A stretch of DNA of 64,000 nucleotides from Melieria omissa (lineage: Eukaryota; Arthropoda; Insecta; Diptera; Ulidiidae): positions 55,197,590 to 55,261,589 of the forward strand of contig OZ020267.1 in NCBI GenBank assembly GCA_963971225.1. The letters run 5' to 3'. A program made the position numbers and the translations under genes. Numbering within the stretch: the stretch's first letter is position 1; each line of letters begins with the position of its first letter. Below are positions 32,691 to 46,299 of the stretch, piece by piece. The notes under the pieces are model-generated. The model was not told where the DNA came from. It did no database searches and worked only from the letters and a program-made list of their open reading frames with translations.

Positions 32691-35280
32691 TTTTTTCAAA
32701 AATTATAGTCGAAAACGATAAAAAAACCGAGGAAAATTCGAAAAAGTGACACGTCCATTTTTTGCGAAAACTTGAGCTGTTACATAAAAACGGAGTATGG
32801 TTTTGAAAACAGCGTGGAAAAACGATTCAGAATCATGTAACAGACATGCTGTTGTGCAGTGTTATTTGTGCTACCGAAAAAAAATCAGGGCCCTTTTTTT
32901 TCGGTGAATACGGTGGCTGATTACGTTGTTTACGACTAAAAAGCCAAGCAACGATGTGAAAAATTATTCATTTTTTTCGGCAGCAACAAATCACCAAGTA
33001 CACCAAAACACGTCTAACCTTTTGGTATCTGTCGGAAATAAACTTAATAGGCGAAATGTCTGAGGAATGAGGATGAACGTAGTCCCTGAAGTTTGAAAAG
33101 TAACCTTTTTTAATTGACCTTTTTTATTGCATATGACGGATTGCAAAAATATAAAAGCAAGTTTGTGATTTAAGTTTTTTGATTAACATTTTTGTATGCA
33201 ATATTCTTCTAACTTCTGACTGATTAATGGATTCCCTGCGGCATTTGTTGGTAAAAAAATTAATTAGCAGCTTAGGCCAAATGCAACCGAATTATTCAGC
33301 CAAATATTTTCGAAACCTGGATTTCTTTTTTTAATTTTTTCCAACTCTGGTGTTATTGTGCATTTTATTTTCGTATTCTTAATCATTTTTAAAAATTTAT
33401 TAATAATTTTTATTTAATATTAATATTTTAATAATTTTTTTGAGAATTTGTTGATATTTTTTAATATTAATTACTCTGTTTTAAAACCTTTCAGTACCAT
33501 TTTAATAACATTTTAATACAGTTAAAATGTATGTTTTCACTACTAATAAGATTAAGAGAGTCTTTCAGACAGAGAGTATATCATATATACAAGACACCCT
33601 CACAGCGGGCTTCTTTCCTGATCTTTGTGTGTGTTTATCTGTTCTGAGCCTAAGTCGGCCTCCACTACCCACAGCCATACCATATTTCTTTTTATTTTTA
33701 ATTTTTCTTTCTCTTTTTTTGTTTGCTTCAAATAAAAACCTTTTTGAATCATTGTTTTTTTTGTGAAATAGATTCAATAAAATTTAAAACTATTTTACTA
33801 TAAGAACTCATATGTATTTCATAAAAATATGTCATTTATTTCTTTGTAGCTAAGACAGTGTAAACCAAAAACTTAAGACACAAACCTGACTTATTTTGGT
33901 TGGGACCAAATTAACAGTCACTCAATTGGTTCTAATTCGCTCTTCGCTTTCCTTATATTCCAACAATTCCATTAAACACTAAGCTTCCTTTTCTATAAGT
34001 TTTTGTTCTCTTTTTTCTTTTCTTTGTTTGAGGAAATTTCTCGTTCTTTGTGTCTGTGTACAAATTTATTGAAATTCATTCAAAGCAAATCAATTTGATG
34101 GACAAACAAGTACAGCAAATGAACAGACAATCTTCGACAAAAAGCCGCCATTAATGCGGAGCACAGAGCAAGAACAGTTAGAGCACTTACGCGCCTCCGT
34201 GCTTCTACAATTTCTACACACAAACATACACGCACACACCAACAAATACAATGTGTGAGCGTGTCAAATGGCAATCAAACAATGAAATCAATAATTGCAA
34301 AGCGCACTTCTGTGTCGCGTCTCTGTCGCTTCACTCTCTTCTGGCTTGTCGCTAGTCGTCGTCGTCGTCATCTGTCGTGGCAGCAGAAATAAAGAAAATT
34401 GAATAATGGACTTCTGAATGGCCGCACGGCATGTCAAACGCTTTGGATGCGCTTCAAATGCTGCCGAACGTGCTGCTCTGCGATCCTATTTGTCTCGCAC
34501 AAATACAACAAAGTGCTGCAGCCAACAACAATTTCAACTTAAAAGTATGACACTACCATCAGCACACATACAGTCAGCCACACACAGCGACTGAACGACG
34601 CACTGTGCTGTTTTCTTGAAAATCTCATTATTTGCTCGACTTTGGTGGCTCGTTGGCTGCAGCGCGCGCTGCCGATCAGCCCTTTGACCGAAATGCGCCC
34701 ATTTACTATCAACAAAACATTTTGAACTCAATGTGCTGCGTGGAGACAAAACCAAAGCAACAACACAAACACTCCAAAAGCTTCAAAACGCATACAATGC
34801 GAACATGAAATGCCCATTTGGACGCTAAGGGCGGTCACAAGTTTCGACGCGCAGCCTAGCAACAAAAAATACGGAAAAAGACAAATCAAGCTGTGCTTGT
34901 TTGACATGGAAATTATGCACGCAGACTGACAGTAATTATTGTGAAGTCAAAGTTGAAGAGCTCAGCTATTGGACAATCAAAAAGGAGGACAAGAGCAGCG
35001 CGAACAATGCTGTTTGCTTGCTGATTGAAAACAATCTGATTGTAAAAAATTAGTGTCAGTGGAGGTGCTTGTAAGAATGAGGAAGAGAGATCAAGTTCAA
35101 TTTGAGGATTGGATTGAGTTGGACAGAATTAATTGTAATGTAGAAATGAAGTTCGAATTGATTGGGCAGAAGAAATTAATAAGAAATAAATTGTGTAGGA
35201 AGTACGAGATCTGTTACAAACGAATGATTGACGGCATGGACTGACTGCAGGTTTTGCTATCGAAAACATTAGACATTGTT
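32691..35280. other. Intergenic, no supported gene
   Basis: AT-rich to 34030, then GC-balanced 34080-34900. The segment ACCAAAAACTTAAGACACAAACC at 33865 (given here as one 20-base-class motif, key part AAACTTAAGACACAAACC) resembles the 116-bp repeat in reverse. Short ORFs such as 33527-33766 have a real ATG but only low-complexity hydrophobic content. Confidence 0.45.
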
Positions 35281-35299
35281 GTTGTTGTGATATTTGGCC

Positions 35300-35580
35300 A
35301 AAAGCAAAACCATAATCATGCCTTAGCCACGGTACTCACCGAACTAGGGCCCTGTGGCTTTATCCTGTATCCAAGACGGAAGAGACCCATGAAGGGACGA
35401 GTACCTAGACTCCATGTCCAGTGATCTGTAATAACTCTAATGAGCTGAGCTGAACTTGTTCTCTTCATGGGTAATCTTGGCCACATGGTGCGGCTAATGT
35501 ACCACAATGGACCCTTTGCGGGTCCTACGGCTTTATTCTGTTCTCAAAATTGAAGAGACCCATGAGAGAACGAAGATTTG
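35300..35580. repeat. Diverged direct repeat of about 55 bp, 174 bp apart
   Basis: GGGCCCTGTGGCTTTATCCT and AAGAGACCCATGAAGGGACG (35346-35401) are echoed by GGTCCTACGGCTTTATTCTG and AAGAGACCCATGAGAGAACG (35520-35574). Possibly two partial copies of one mobile element. Confidence 0.65.
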
Positions 35581-37510
35581 CCACGGGTGAGAAAATAAAA
35601 GCTGCATCGCTGAAAAAACTCAAGTTTACACCAAAAAGCGACTATCAGAAGTGCTTCGAAGATTGATAAAAGCGCTGTCCTAAATTTTTCGGAGAGACAT
35701 TACTTTGAAGGGAACAGGAGAAATATTGATAAATTAATAAAAATACTTTTTAACATTTAATTATATGGCACTTTTTTCACAGACCTGGTATACTCTCTAT
35801 TCTCTAATCACAAACCAAGTCAATCGAAGACGAATTGAATTGCTTTTTAGCAAATAATATGGGAGCTCATAATTTTACAAACCATAATGTGAAAGAATTC
35901 AGTATAATGTTTCAACAAACTTTAAAGTCTTCAACTAGAAAACCACTCGCTTTGACTCATTTATAAATATTTCAATATTTCAAATATTTTTATTTATAAA
36001 TTCTTGTTTGCCAAACGAACAGAGGAAATTCCAACCAGACTACGTGAGAAAAATGTATATAAATTTACATAAAATAAATAACAAAAAAAACAAAACACAA
36101 ATCAATTCGGTGAAAAAATTCAAAATCACTCACACATAACAATGTTGATTTTGTTATTGTTGTTGTTTTGGTTTTTGGTGTGGCTGCAGTTATTTTTACC
36201 TCTAGTGATGATAATGACAGGTACCGATGGTGACGGCGATGACGCTGACAATGTCGATGATGCTTTTGTTGTTGTTGTTGTTCGCTAAAACCGCAGAGCG
36301 ATAAACATGCAACGGCAACAATGACAACAACAACAATTTGCGCCCGCAGCAATTAATTTGGTATGTGGTAGGGCCAATTGGCCAAAAAGAACAGCGCACA
36401 GGCAAATTCACACACACACACACATACCTACATACATATATATTGCGCGCACAATTGAAGCTTTCATTTTCGCAGCGATACCGTTATGCGACGAACGTTC
36501 CTAAAGAGAAATACAGAAACAAACAGAAAAATCGACAGTCATAAAAATGCGCTGCGAGGCGGCCCAGCAAAAAAGAAACAATAACAACAACACACAGCAC
36601 ACAAATAGCTAACTACCAACAGCAATAATAATGCTCGAATGATCAACAAAAAGTAACTACAGCCATCCAACAACAACAACAACAACAAACAGTAAATATT
36701 TGTGTCCGCGTCATTGTGTGCGCGAGTGTGTGTGAGTGCAGCGCTTAGCTGCATGCGGCCACTGATGCGCAGCGTGCAACAAGTGCCGCGCAGCTGGACG
36801 TGCACAATGCACGTTCACCGCCCCCTCTCTTAGCCCCCCCTTACACCCCTCCTACACTCCTCGTATACACCTTTCCTCTCCATCCCATAGGTCTGCAGTA
36901 AAATGCAGTCAGCCAACGACGAGCGCAACAGCGGCCGGCAAAATTCCACAGAGCAGCGGCAAATTACTTTGACAGCAACATTTCTCACACTGCAACATGT
37001 TGCCAGCGCCAAAATGTTGCCCAATGGCGGCAAAAGCGGCATCAACTGTAAATTGTTGTGTTTACAAGGCGAAATAACAGGAAAAAATGTTTTCTAGGTC
37101 AAGTTGCTGCGAAGCGTGCAGCGCGCCCGCCAGACAGCCGCATCAATACATTTGCGCTGCACACACATACCCATACACAAATACACGCGCACAATCAGGG
37201 CAGAGTCCGAGCCAGCAAGCATGCGGGCCAACGTGTGAGCGCTTACATACTTCAAATACTTCTTTGCCGAGACGAGTGTGTGCGTGCTTTGGCATTTTTG
37301 TTATTGTTGTTGTTGTTATTGTTGCTTTGCGATTAGTGCTATTAGTGTAGCCAAGTAAATGGCAAAAATATGCAAAACATTTGCGCTATATAGAAAAAAA
37401 ACATAATTTCGATATAAATTGTCATTAGTCAGAATTTAGTTGAACGATGTTTTGAATTTTTGCGTATTTGCGTAGAATTTTTGCGTACACAATAGCAATC
37501 AAGCGTTCGA
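35581..37510. other. Intergenic, no supported gene
   Basis: AT-rich to 36060, TTG/CAA runs at 36140-36340 and 36540-36690, and a GC-balanced, C-rich patch 36700-37300. Composition suggests regulatory or UTR DNA; no coding support. Confidence 0.45.
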
Positions 37511-37519
37511 AGCAGAGCA

Positions 37520-37720
37520 TGAAAAATAAATAACAAAAATAAAAAGCTTACATATTTTCGTATGCAATTTGTAACCATAAATCGAAAGACTTGAGCAACA
37601 AACTTGATGAAACTTTAAAAATAAAAAGATAAAAAAGAATTGCAAAGATTAAAAAAATATTGTACGTAAAATACTTTAAAGGAATTTCCTCTGAAAAGAC
37701 AAAAGACTTAAGCAACATAC
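37520..37720 (-). repeat. Two diverged, inverted copies of the 116-bp repeat
   Basis: On the minus strand GTTGCTTAAGTCTTTTG (near 37710) and GTTTGTTGCTCAAGTCTTTC (near 37600) stand about 113 bp apart. That is the same anchor and period as the array at 26100-27060 but in opposite orientation. Confidence 0.6.
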
Positions 37721-37740
37721 GCGTGTTATTGCATGCTTAA

Positions 37741-37981
37741 CACATTCGAGACCGATTGCACACCATGTGTGCAATGGATTTCCGAGACTATAAGACAGTA
37801 ATGTGCAATTATCAGTTATTCTGAGTAAACTAGTCGTCGAAATAAAATTTTTCTGGGACTAATGAAATCTGTAAAGTACAGGAAAAAAAATTTGGCATTG
37901 GTTTTACTGTGTACAATACAAAGAAAAATAACATTTCCCTCCGGGGTACCGTGTTCGAAAAAAATCGTCGTCTCGAATGGG
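37741..37981. mobile_element. piggyBac-type MITE with TTAA duplications
   Basis: TTAA at 37737-37740 and 37982-37985 flank CACATTCGAGACCGA on the left and GTCTCGAATGGG on the right, an imperfect 12-14 bp inverted repeat. 241 bp, noncoding. A small hairpin TTGCACACCATGTGTGCAA lies near its left end. Confidence 0.83.
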
Positions 37982-37985
37982 TTAA

Positions 37986-39170
37986 GTGAGAGGTTCGGTA
38001 TTTTTATATGTAGAAATTAATGGGCCTTGCGATCGAGGAATCGCACGAGACACAGAATTATAGAGACACAGACATTGATCATACAGTGCTGTGCAAAAAG
38101 ATTTCACAATCATAGTTTTCTAGTTTATCGTTTAATCTACACGGTAGGTCAATTTTGTAATTGTTTTGTATATCTCAACTGTCATATTTTATGATATTAA
38201 TAGGTTTGTGTTGTGTTTAATGATTTCGGTGGTTTTTAAAGTTATTTTAAAACTTAAATTTGTATACCCTTGTGTTAAAAAAATCAACAATTTGGTTGTT
38301 TGTTATGCAATATTTTTGAAATTCTTCTCACAGGAGAGTTAAGAAGTAAGTTAAGAAGCACAGTAATTCAGACTCAGATTCCTTTATTTACATAAGCATT
38401 TTGAGCTTCTTAGCTAAGTACGTTGACAATATTTGCGTCGTTTGAGGTGAAAAAATTGTGAAATACTTGTGATCTCAATCCTTTAACGTAGAAAAGTTAA
38501 GAGCAATGCCCAAAATAATTCATACTCAGATCCCTTTTTTACAAAATCATTTTGAGTTTCTACCGGAGCTATAATTATAGTTCTATGGGCTAGAACCCCT
38601 CGAAGAAAATCTCCTTCCACAAAGTGCAGGACCAGTGTATCGAAAATAATGTAAATTTTTTCCTCTTGAAGAGTTCTTTAGAAAGCGGTCCCAACTTTTA
38701 TGAATATCGAACAGTGTACCTATGGAACAAAATACAAATCTAAGTTCTCTGCTGCACTGTTTCTAGCTGAAAAAGCTCTCTAGACCGAAGTAAGTTTAGA
38801 GTCTAAAGGTTTTCTCTGAATCTTTTTGGTGAGAGAAGTTCTCTGAAACGATGTGGATTTTGTTTCTTAACTCTAAGTTTACTTATTTAAAATTAGTTCC
38901 AAGTATGGAGCCCAAAAGGTACGAAATTTGCTCCTTGGGAAAGAAACTCACAGCGTTGCCATATCTTTATTAAGAATCTATATATAGTAGTGTCATGTTC
39001 AGCGAGCTCGTCTGTCCTAAGGTATCCTGAAATATCTTTAAATTCGTCAAGATATTTTCTGTGGCTAAGGACAGACTTTGATGTTATTAATACAGAACAT
39101 AGAGTTTTAAGAGCGAATTTGCTTCCTTTTTACAAATCCTTTTTAGATCCTTAGGGTTAAGCTTAAGCTT
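37986..39170. other. Intergenic with short direct duplications
   Basis: CAGTAATTCAGACTCAGATT followed by CATTTTGAGCTTCT (38362-38411) is repeated in diverged form 150 bp later (38512-38561). No gene seen. Confidence 0.5.
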
Positions 39171-39239
39171 ACGGAAGGACTGAAGGCTTAAGACGGACTG
39201 AAAGCAACACAGAATTCATTGCGCTTCAAATTTGGCCAA

Positions 39240-39480
39240 CCTTAAACTTTCATCGTACTAGAGAACGTTTCTCACTAAAAAGGAACCAAATGAGAGCCAG
39301 GATGAGTGTACTGAAGGTTCACTGTGTATTGAACACCCAAGCAAGAAGTTTGTGTTTGCCTTCTACTGACTTCTGTCTAAGCTGTATGGATGAAGAAAAG
39401 ACAGAAAACGTAGATCACCTTCTATGCACTTGTACTGAAATATCGCAGCTAATTATTGAAAAAAATATTTATTAAAAAAA
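39240..39480 (+). mobile_element. Jockey-type LINE C-terminal fragment
   Basis: Translation gives MSVLKVHCVLNTQARSL, TDFCLSCMDEEKTENVDHLL and CTCTEI. That is the cysteine/histidine tail (C-x2-C ... H-x4-C) that closes ORF2 of jockey-related LINEs. No reverse transcriptase precedes it. The frame ends at 39475 in AT-rich DNA. Confidence 0.65.
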
Positions 39481-40345
39481 GCAGGTTTATTAAAGAAAAG
39501 AATAAACTGACCTATTTACTTTACAGATCCACTCAAAAAAACAGCATCCAGAATGAATCTTGTGTAATAACATGTGTAAAAAGCGCCAAAATATAGTTGA
39601 AACAGCAACAATTTCCATTATGAAAACGTTGTTTCAATCCAATTCTAAACTTTGAATTCCTGCTTCAAGTTTGTTGCCACAGTTGCTAAACGATAATCTT
39701 TGCAGAAAATACATTGAGGCAATTTGCACGCTCAGCAACATGGCGCACACATTCAAACCGCTGCCTCCACTCTCCAGTATGCACTCTCTTTCTCTCTCGC
39801 TCTCCTTCTGTCGATCACTTTGTATCTGCGCCACCGGCGTTCAGCACGAGTCCGACTCAACTGGTTAGCCCTGACTTTGAACGCGTTGAAGGTAAAACCC
39901 ACAAAGTCACAATGCTTCGAACATGTTCGCAGCGACTGAGTGCGCGCAGCATGTTGCTGCGGTCGTGGCGCAACATGTGCAGATCCGTTGCACCGTTTTA
40001 CCATTCTTGTGCGAGCGCTGCCTTGGCGGCTTGGCGATTGCTGCAGAGAGCAGCGCAACACTGCTTTGGCCAATGTTGGCTTCGGATGTTACTGATGCGA
40101 TGGAACGACGAAGGCAGTAGTGGTGTAGTTGTGTTGGTGGCACAGTGTTGGTGGTGCTCTTGGCTGTTGTAATGGTGGTGGCAACAGCATTTGATCTGCC
40201 GTTGCCGCGCCATGCGGCTTGTGTCCGTTGTTCGCATTTCTTTTTGTGCGCCTGCGCACAGTCGGCTTTCTACCGTTGACGTATTCGGATTTGTGTGAAT
40301 TTCTCTGGTCGGGCGTTGCGTGCCGTGCACAACCGTGGATAATAT
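39481..40345. other. GC-balanced region, possible promoter-proximal DNA
   Basis: 39700-40340 has much higher GC than its surroundings and is open in several frames on both strands, none with a domain. It lies directly before the A-rich, UTR-like stretch, so a promoter region is a reasonable guess. Confidence 0.4.
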
Positions 40346-40349
40346 ACGC

Positions 40350-41988
40350 AGTCAAACTGCAACAACAAAACCCAAGAAGCACTAAACTACCGCAAGACAG
40401 ACAATTGGCAAAAGCAGAGTCGAAGAAAGACGTTTTGCACTACGGAAATTTACACATTTTGCGAGATTCGAGCTAATGTGGCTATTGAAATAAAATCATT
40501 TGAAACTAAAGCAATATAAATAGTTTGTGTTTGTTGTTGCTTAGTAAAATAAATGTTGGAATTTTGTTGGCAATAATGACGGGCAGACGCAATGAAAATG
40601 GCTAAGAAAGAATTTTGCCAATAGTGCAAATTTGTTACACAGTGCAATATTTAAACACACACAAAAAAATGTGTCAACATTCGTGTAAGAGATTGCAAAA
40701 TGCAAAAATTGAGAAAATTAAAAAAACCTGAAAATAAACATTTGGAAAAACTTTTAAAATCTGCAACAAAAAATTGCAACCAGCTGAAAACGTATTTGGA
40801 TACACTTGTGGATTAAAATTACAAAAATAAAAACAAACGCAACAAAAAATAATTGAAACATAAAAAACGTGCAAAAGTTTATTAAGAAAATTTGCTAAAA
40901 ATTGTTTTATTTATGGAAAATTAAGTAGTAAAACTATTACTTACGAAACTAAGCATCAAAAATTAAGACAAACTGTGCAAAGGGAAGAAAAGGAATTCAT
41001 TTTTTAGCTCAAGTGAAAATTTTTAACTAACTCTAATAAACACAAAATTATATTTTTAAAACTCTTTTTATAATAAAATGTTAAAAAACATTCAATAAAT
41101 TATAAAAAACAAAAGTTCAACTGAAACAAAGCAACAAGATATCTGTTTTTACAAATTTCATAGACTGTTTTTAATAAATTGAAACCCTGACAAGGAAAAC
41201 AAGACAAGAAGTGAGCAATAAATGAGATCAAAGTGCAATTGGAAAAGTTTTCCCAAAAAAACCATCGTTAAAAGTTAACTGAAAACATATATTTCTCTAA
41301 ATACAAGTGAATTCAATTAAAAATTAAAAACAAAATAAGAAATAAAATACAAAATTTCTTTTAAATACTCAAAAACAAAACTATAGTGCAATCAAACAGT
41401 GTTAAGAAAAATAATCAAAACTTAACGCAAAACGCCAAAACGGATAACTCCCACTCACACACAACGCAACAAGCACAGCAAAACAAAAATTTCTAAACAA
41501 AATTATCGAAAAGCCAAACTGTTGTAAATATTTTCATTAAGAAGAACAACAACAAAAAACGGCATTTTAACTTCCCCCCTCCTACCCCTCAGCCCACTAC
41601 AAGCGTTCGCTTCTACACCCACCACTCTTCCGAACTGCCCGCAAATACAACCCCCCGCCCTCTTCCACCCTCGGCTCCACTTCATCGTTACACTCTGCTT
41701 CATCAACAAAATCCAGCCAACTCGCGCACAACAACCTCCAACGCTCTTAACGTCACATTGCATTGTAAATATTTTTGTAACGCCTTGTATGCCGAAAACA
41801 ACAACAATTATTCCAACAACAGCAAAAGTTAAATTTTCAAATATTTTTATTTTTGTTTTTGATTTTTCTCTTCGGTAACTGTGTGAATTTGCGACGATTT
41901 TCCCCGGTCCGTTCTGCGCTCATTTGCTTTGCCCCAATTTCGTTTCCACATCCACAAATCCCCCTCTACTGAAATTCGTCCCTTTCTT
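40350..41988 (+). other. Candidate 5' UTR exon of the zinc-finger gene
   Basis: 1.6 kb of A-rich DNA (AACAAAA-type) without coding potential starts near a weak initiator-like CGCAGTCAAACTG (40347). It ends at CTT|GTGAGTAT, a good 5' splice site (GT at 41989-41990). Long A-rich leaders are usual for fly developmental regulators. If joined to the acceptor at 60681 the intron would be 18.7 kb. This is inference from composition and splice signals; GTAAGC near 42632 is an alternative donor. Confidence 0.25.
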
Positions 41989-44900
41989 GTGAGTATAAAT
42001 ACTTTTGCTTCTTTTAACTAACACAAAATTATTTCTAATTTACATTTACCACATTCGCTTCATTCATGTTTCATTAATCACCTGCAACAATTTATTATTT
42101 ATTTATTTAATTTGATCTGTTTAACTGTTAATACTAACATTGACACGGCTGCCACTTGTCTCTTCACATGGGAAACATTCGTTCGACCCCACATTGGAAA
42201 TATCCTTTGCTTATTATCCTTGCATGATGCCCAATTTGGCTGTTTGTCACTGTCTCTCTCTCTCCTTCTCACAGTCTATGTTTATCTCACTTTCCACTGC
42301 CTTCCTCTGCCTCAACACCGTTTCTACTATATTTTGCTACACTTTCATTTTGTTTGCTTTATCTTTCATTCACGCGCATATACCAAACAAAATATTTACC
42401 AATCATAAACAATTTGCACATTGCAAATTGCAATCAAAAAGTGCTTTTCAAAACTTCCACACAATCAGTAAAGCAGACAAACTTTCGGATTAACCTACAA
42501 TCACATTGGATTTAAGTTCAAATTTAAGCCGCTGACAGCCAGTGATTAAAACACATCAACAGCGAGTCACTCCCTCCATGGATTAAAAGGATTTCATACG
42601 CTGCAATTCTTGTTGCTCTCACCGCGAGTGTAAGCACTAACATATATTGCAATACTTTGCTAATAGAACTTAAGTAACTTGAACAAAATTGTTATAAGAA
42701 AAACATAATATTTTCTAATTTGCACAATTGAATTGTTTACTCTTTGTGGCATTTGCTTTCAGCGCTTCATAGCCAGGCACGAGATTACTAAATCTTTCCA
42801 ATGAACTGTGAACTTAGGTATTTCCATGAAAATGTTTATAACAAGTCTTGGATTTCAGCCCTTCGTAACTAGACAAGAGATTAGTAGATCTTTTTATTGA
42901 CGAATTGCTGGAAAGCGCTCAAAGTTTTGCAAAATTATACACCAATTCTAATGTAAATCTTTATAACCTTTGAAGCGTACTTAAGTCCAACAAATTGTGA
43001 TATCTCAATGGGTCTTTTTAGTCTACGCTTTCTACCATCTAAGTTTACAGACAATTCCCACCATTAACCATTGCAGTGTTGATCAAAATTCTTCGACTAT
43101 TTGAGCCTAAAGCTTAAAGTTATTGAGCCAATACAAACTCAGCTATAACGAGAAGGAATACTTGCATCACTCTTTGTACTTTGTCATTATTCTTCAATGA
43201 TTCAAAAGTAGGATTAAAACAAGTTAGATTAAAAACCATACAAAAATTAGTAAAAACTTAACTTTGCAGGACAATGAATAATATATTAATGAATAATATA
43301 TAATAAATAATTTCAAAAAGGGAACATATAACCAAATGTTCCTCAAATTTCTTCCAGAAAAAATATCGAAACAATAAGATTCGATTTCTCGCATTAACAG
43401 AAGAAACATTACAAAACAGTACATATAACTCTTCAAATTTAACAGAATGGAGAGGAAAAACTTAAACTTAAGAAGTCGAACATTCAACCCAAAACCTCAG
43501 TACTGAACTGTTAATAAAAAAGCACAGCATCCGGTACTCTCATCCGGCTGCTAACTGTTACCTTATTGCAAGTCAATCACTGTGCCCAATCCAGCCATTG
43601 CTGAGTAACATTCCATTTCAATAAGTTGTAAACAACTTTCATTCAACAAACTCTCCATTTCATGCAAAACTGCATGATGCGAAATTCCAGTAAAGTCTGA
43701 CGCGATTTTCGGTTATCACTTTCATTGACTGCAAACTGTTTTTGTTAGCCCGCCATCAACTGTAAACAAACCAAAGGTGACTCATACATGCCAAATATTC
43801 ATAAAGAGTTATACACATTGTCGCTTCAGAAGTTAAGTTGACCCGAGTGTGCCGGAATTATTTTTATTTCAAATTTTACGAAAAGATTTTTTGAGCGATT
43901 TAATGTGAAGCATTATTGAAAAGTTAACATATATTTTTTTAGTGCACGTTTAATGTTACCATATGGTCACCCTACGCACTATCAGATTAACTAAAACATA
44001 ATACAGTTTTATGATCAATATATATGTTGCCTAGAAATTGTCATTGTGTATGAATCATATTATTTAAGCGATCCTCGCGAGACCATTTACGGGACTCAAT
44101 CAATTTGAGATAATTTAACACAACACTTGTTGCAAGATTAAATTGATTTATGTTTTTTCTCAATGACTTTTTGTCACTTTTGAAAAGAGACCTTTTGTTG
44201 AAATCGATTCTTTTGATTTTTCAATGATTTTTTTAAACATTTTGACTGACTTTTCGCCCATGACTTTACAAATTTGTTTCTTTAAGTGTTCAGGAGTGAA
44301 ATCATTTGCAGGACTCTATCGATTTGAAAAACCTTCGATGACTTCTCTTTACAGGACTTGATTGATTTGAGGCAAATGTCAATGGTTTTTTGACCCATTT
44401 GGCAGAGAACTTTTTGCAGGAGTCGACCCTCTTCTCTTCAGAAGTTTGGCTAACCTTTCGGCCATGACTTTGCGAACATAAATGTATAACTGAACAGGAT
44501 GTCGCAACTGTTGTGTAGTGGGATTTCTCAAAAGTTTAAATGTATGATTTTGTTTAAAAGTGCGTTCAATGCGTAGATGTGCCTGTGACTTTAGCTGTGG
44601 CTGTGGCGAAGATTGATTTCATTTTAACTTTTTCGCGCGACACGTTTAACAGTTCAAATATTTGACTTTTAATTTTGAAATATCGCCGACAAAAAAAATA
44701 AACCCTTACTGAATATATTAAAAATAATTAAATTGAATTGTTGAAATTTAACAATCAAACTTTGATGATGGGTGTAGTACTGCATTCTGTTCAGGCGGCC
44801 ACACTATTTGCAGTTCCAATCGATAAATTTGTTTAAATGACTAGTTACTTGAAACGAAGCTTTTTGTAGGCCTCGATCGATTTAAGGTAGATTGCAATGT

Positions 44901-46299
44901 TTTTTTTTAGACATATTTGGCAGAAGACTCTTTGATCCTTGATAAACACATTTTTTTTTTAAATAATATTCTATGCTAATCTTCCATCCAAAACTTTAGG
45001 AATATTATTTTTTTAATGTTCAAGAGTAGCTACGCAAAGCGCTCAAAAAAATCTCAACTCCGCCATATTGCATGATCTTGAAAGACATTGCCATTGTTTT
45101 TTTGATTTTCAAGGTCGATACCAGAATTTTCACATCTCTTAAAAAAACTAGTAAAAAAATGGGTCGTGTTGTGTGGTTTGTTGGTAACACTTATAGTGTA
45201 GATCCACTTCTTCTAACTCAGGCCATAATGAAGCATAGGACAAGCCCAAGTGCTGAGCAAATTCTGAGTCGTGCTGTCGTTAAAGTTAACTTTTAATCAT
45301 TAACCTCAAAAACAAACCTGATCCAATTAATCCCACCTCTTCGCATTGTTTGACTTGTTTCCTCACAGCCTGCTTAGTTGCTTGATTGAAGCTACCAAAG
45401 TTTCCCCTCTTTCACGGTCTCCCTCTTCGCCGTCGACCTCCAACTACTGCATCGAACACCTTTTTCCATTCAGCAGGCATGGCCAATCCAGCGTAGCTGC
45501 TGGATGTCGATTCGTTGTTGGTTCGTTTACGATATTCGTCACCAATACGAACAGGGCCGAAGATTAAAAGTTAGTTACAGAAGATAAATTAAGTCATATA
45601 AACTTAACTTAAGACGTTAATCAATCTACTTGCACACCACCTCCTCTCTGAACCCAAAACAAAGTTTTGTTAGTCCTCAGAGATCACAATTCCATCTATT
45701 GGTTAATTTTTTTGATTGATTTGAATTTTGCAAAGTGTTTAGTGCATGACGATTTTGGTATGAAATCAATAAAATTTAGTACAAGGCTTATTGAAGCAAT
45801 CACTTTAAGCCTCTGAAATAACTTTGAGGTTAAGTAAAGATTTTTTTTAATTTTTTGTTTGTTGAATTGGCCGGAGAAAGAAGTGGCAACGCTGGGCCTG
45901 AAGCGTTTGTTGAACTTTGCCAAAGCACTCGTATTCTAACGGATCACAACCACAACTCGTTAACGTATCTCCATCCGACATCGCCAAGGAGCCATAGGTC
46001 TCATGTGTGCCCGTTCATCGCCAACCAGTTATGACCGCATCCTATTTATCATCAGTGCAGTTATCCCCTACGCACTGGTTCTATAAAAAAATATGATTTT
46101 TAGAAAACATCTGCTAAATTTGTTGTTGTTTCTCGAAATTTGCCCTTCGTCCTCTAAAAGGTTTTCTACCCATAAGTGCTGACAGCTTCGCTGCACTAAT
46201 GTCATTGCTACTTCCTCTTTCTCATCCCCGTTTGCGCGATTCATTGTTTACTGCAGCCATGAGTTCAAAGAAATATCTGCCTTGTACAAATTTTTACGT
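41989..46299. other. Noncoding, possible intron with degenerate repeats
   Basis: No gene. A diverged 94-bp direct repeat lies at 42761-42905 (TTTCAGCGCTTCATAGCCAG; TTTCAGCCCTTCGTAACTAG). Between 44080 and 44940 a block of the type CAGGACTYGATYGATTTGAG occurs about four times in degenerate form, twice followed by CATTTGGCAGA. Confidence 0.45.

Noticed and set aside
39714..40172. 152-codon frame in a GC-balanced patch
   Set aside because: Starts at a non-ATG codon, competes with several other frames on both strands and has no recognisable motif.
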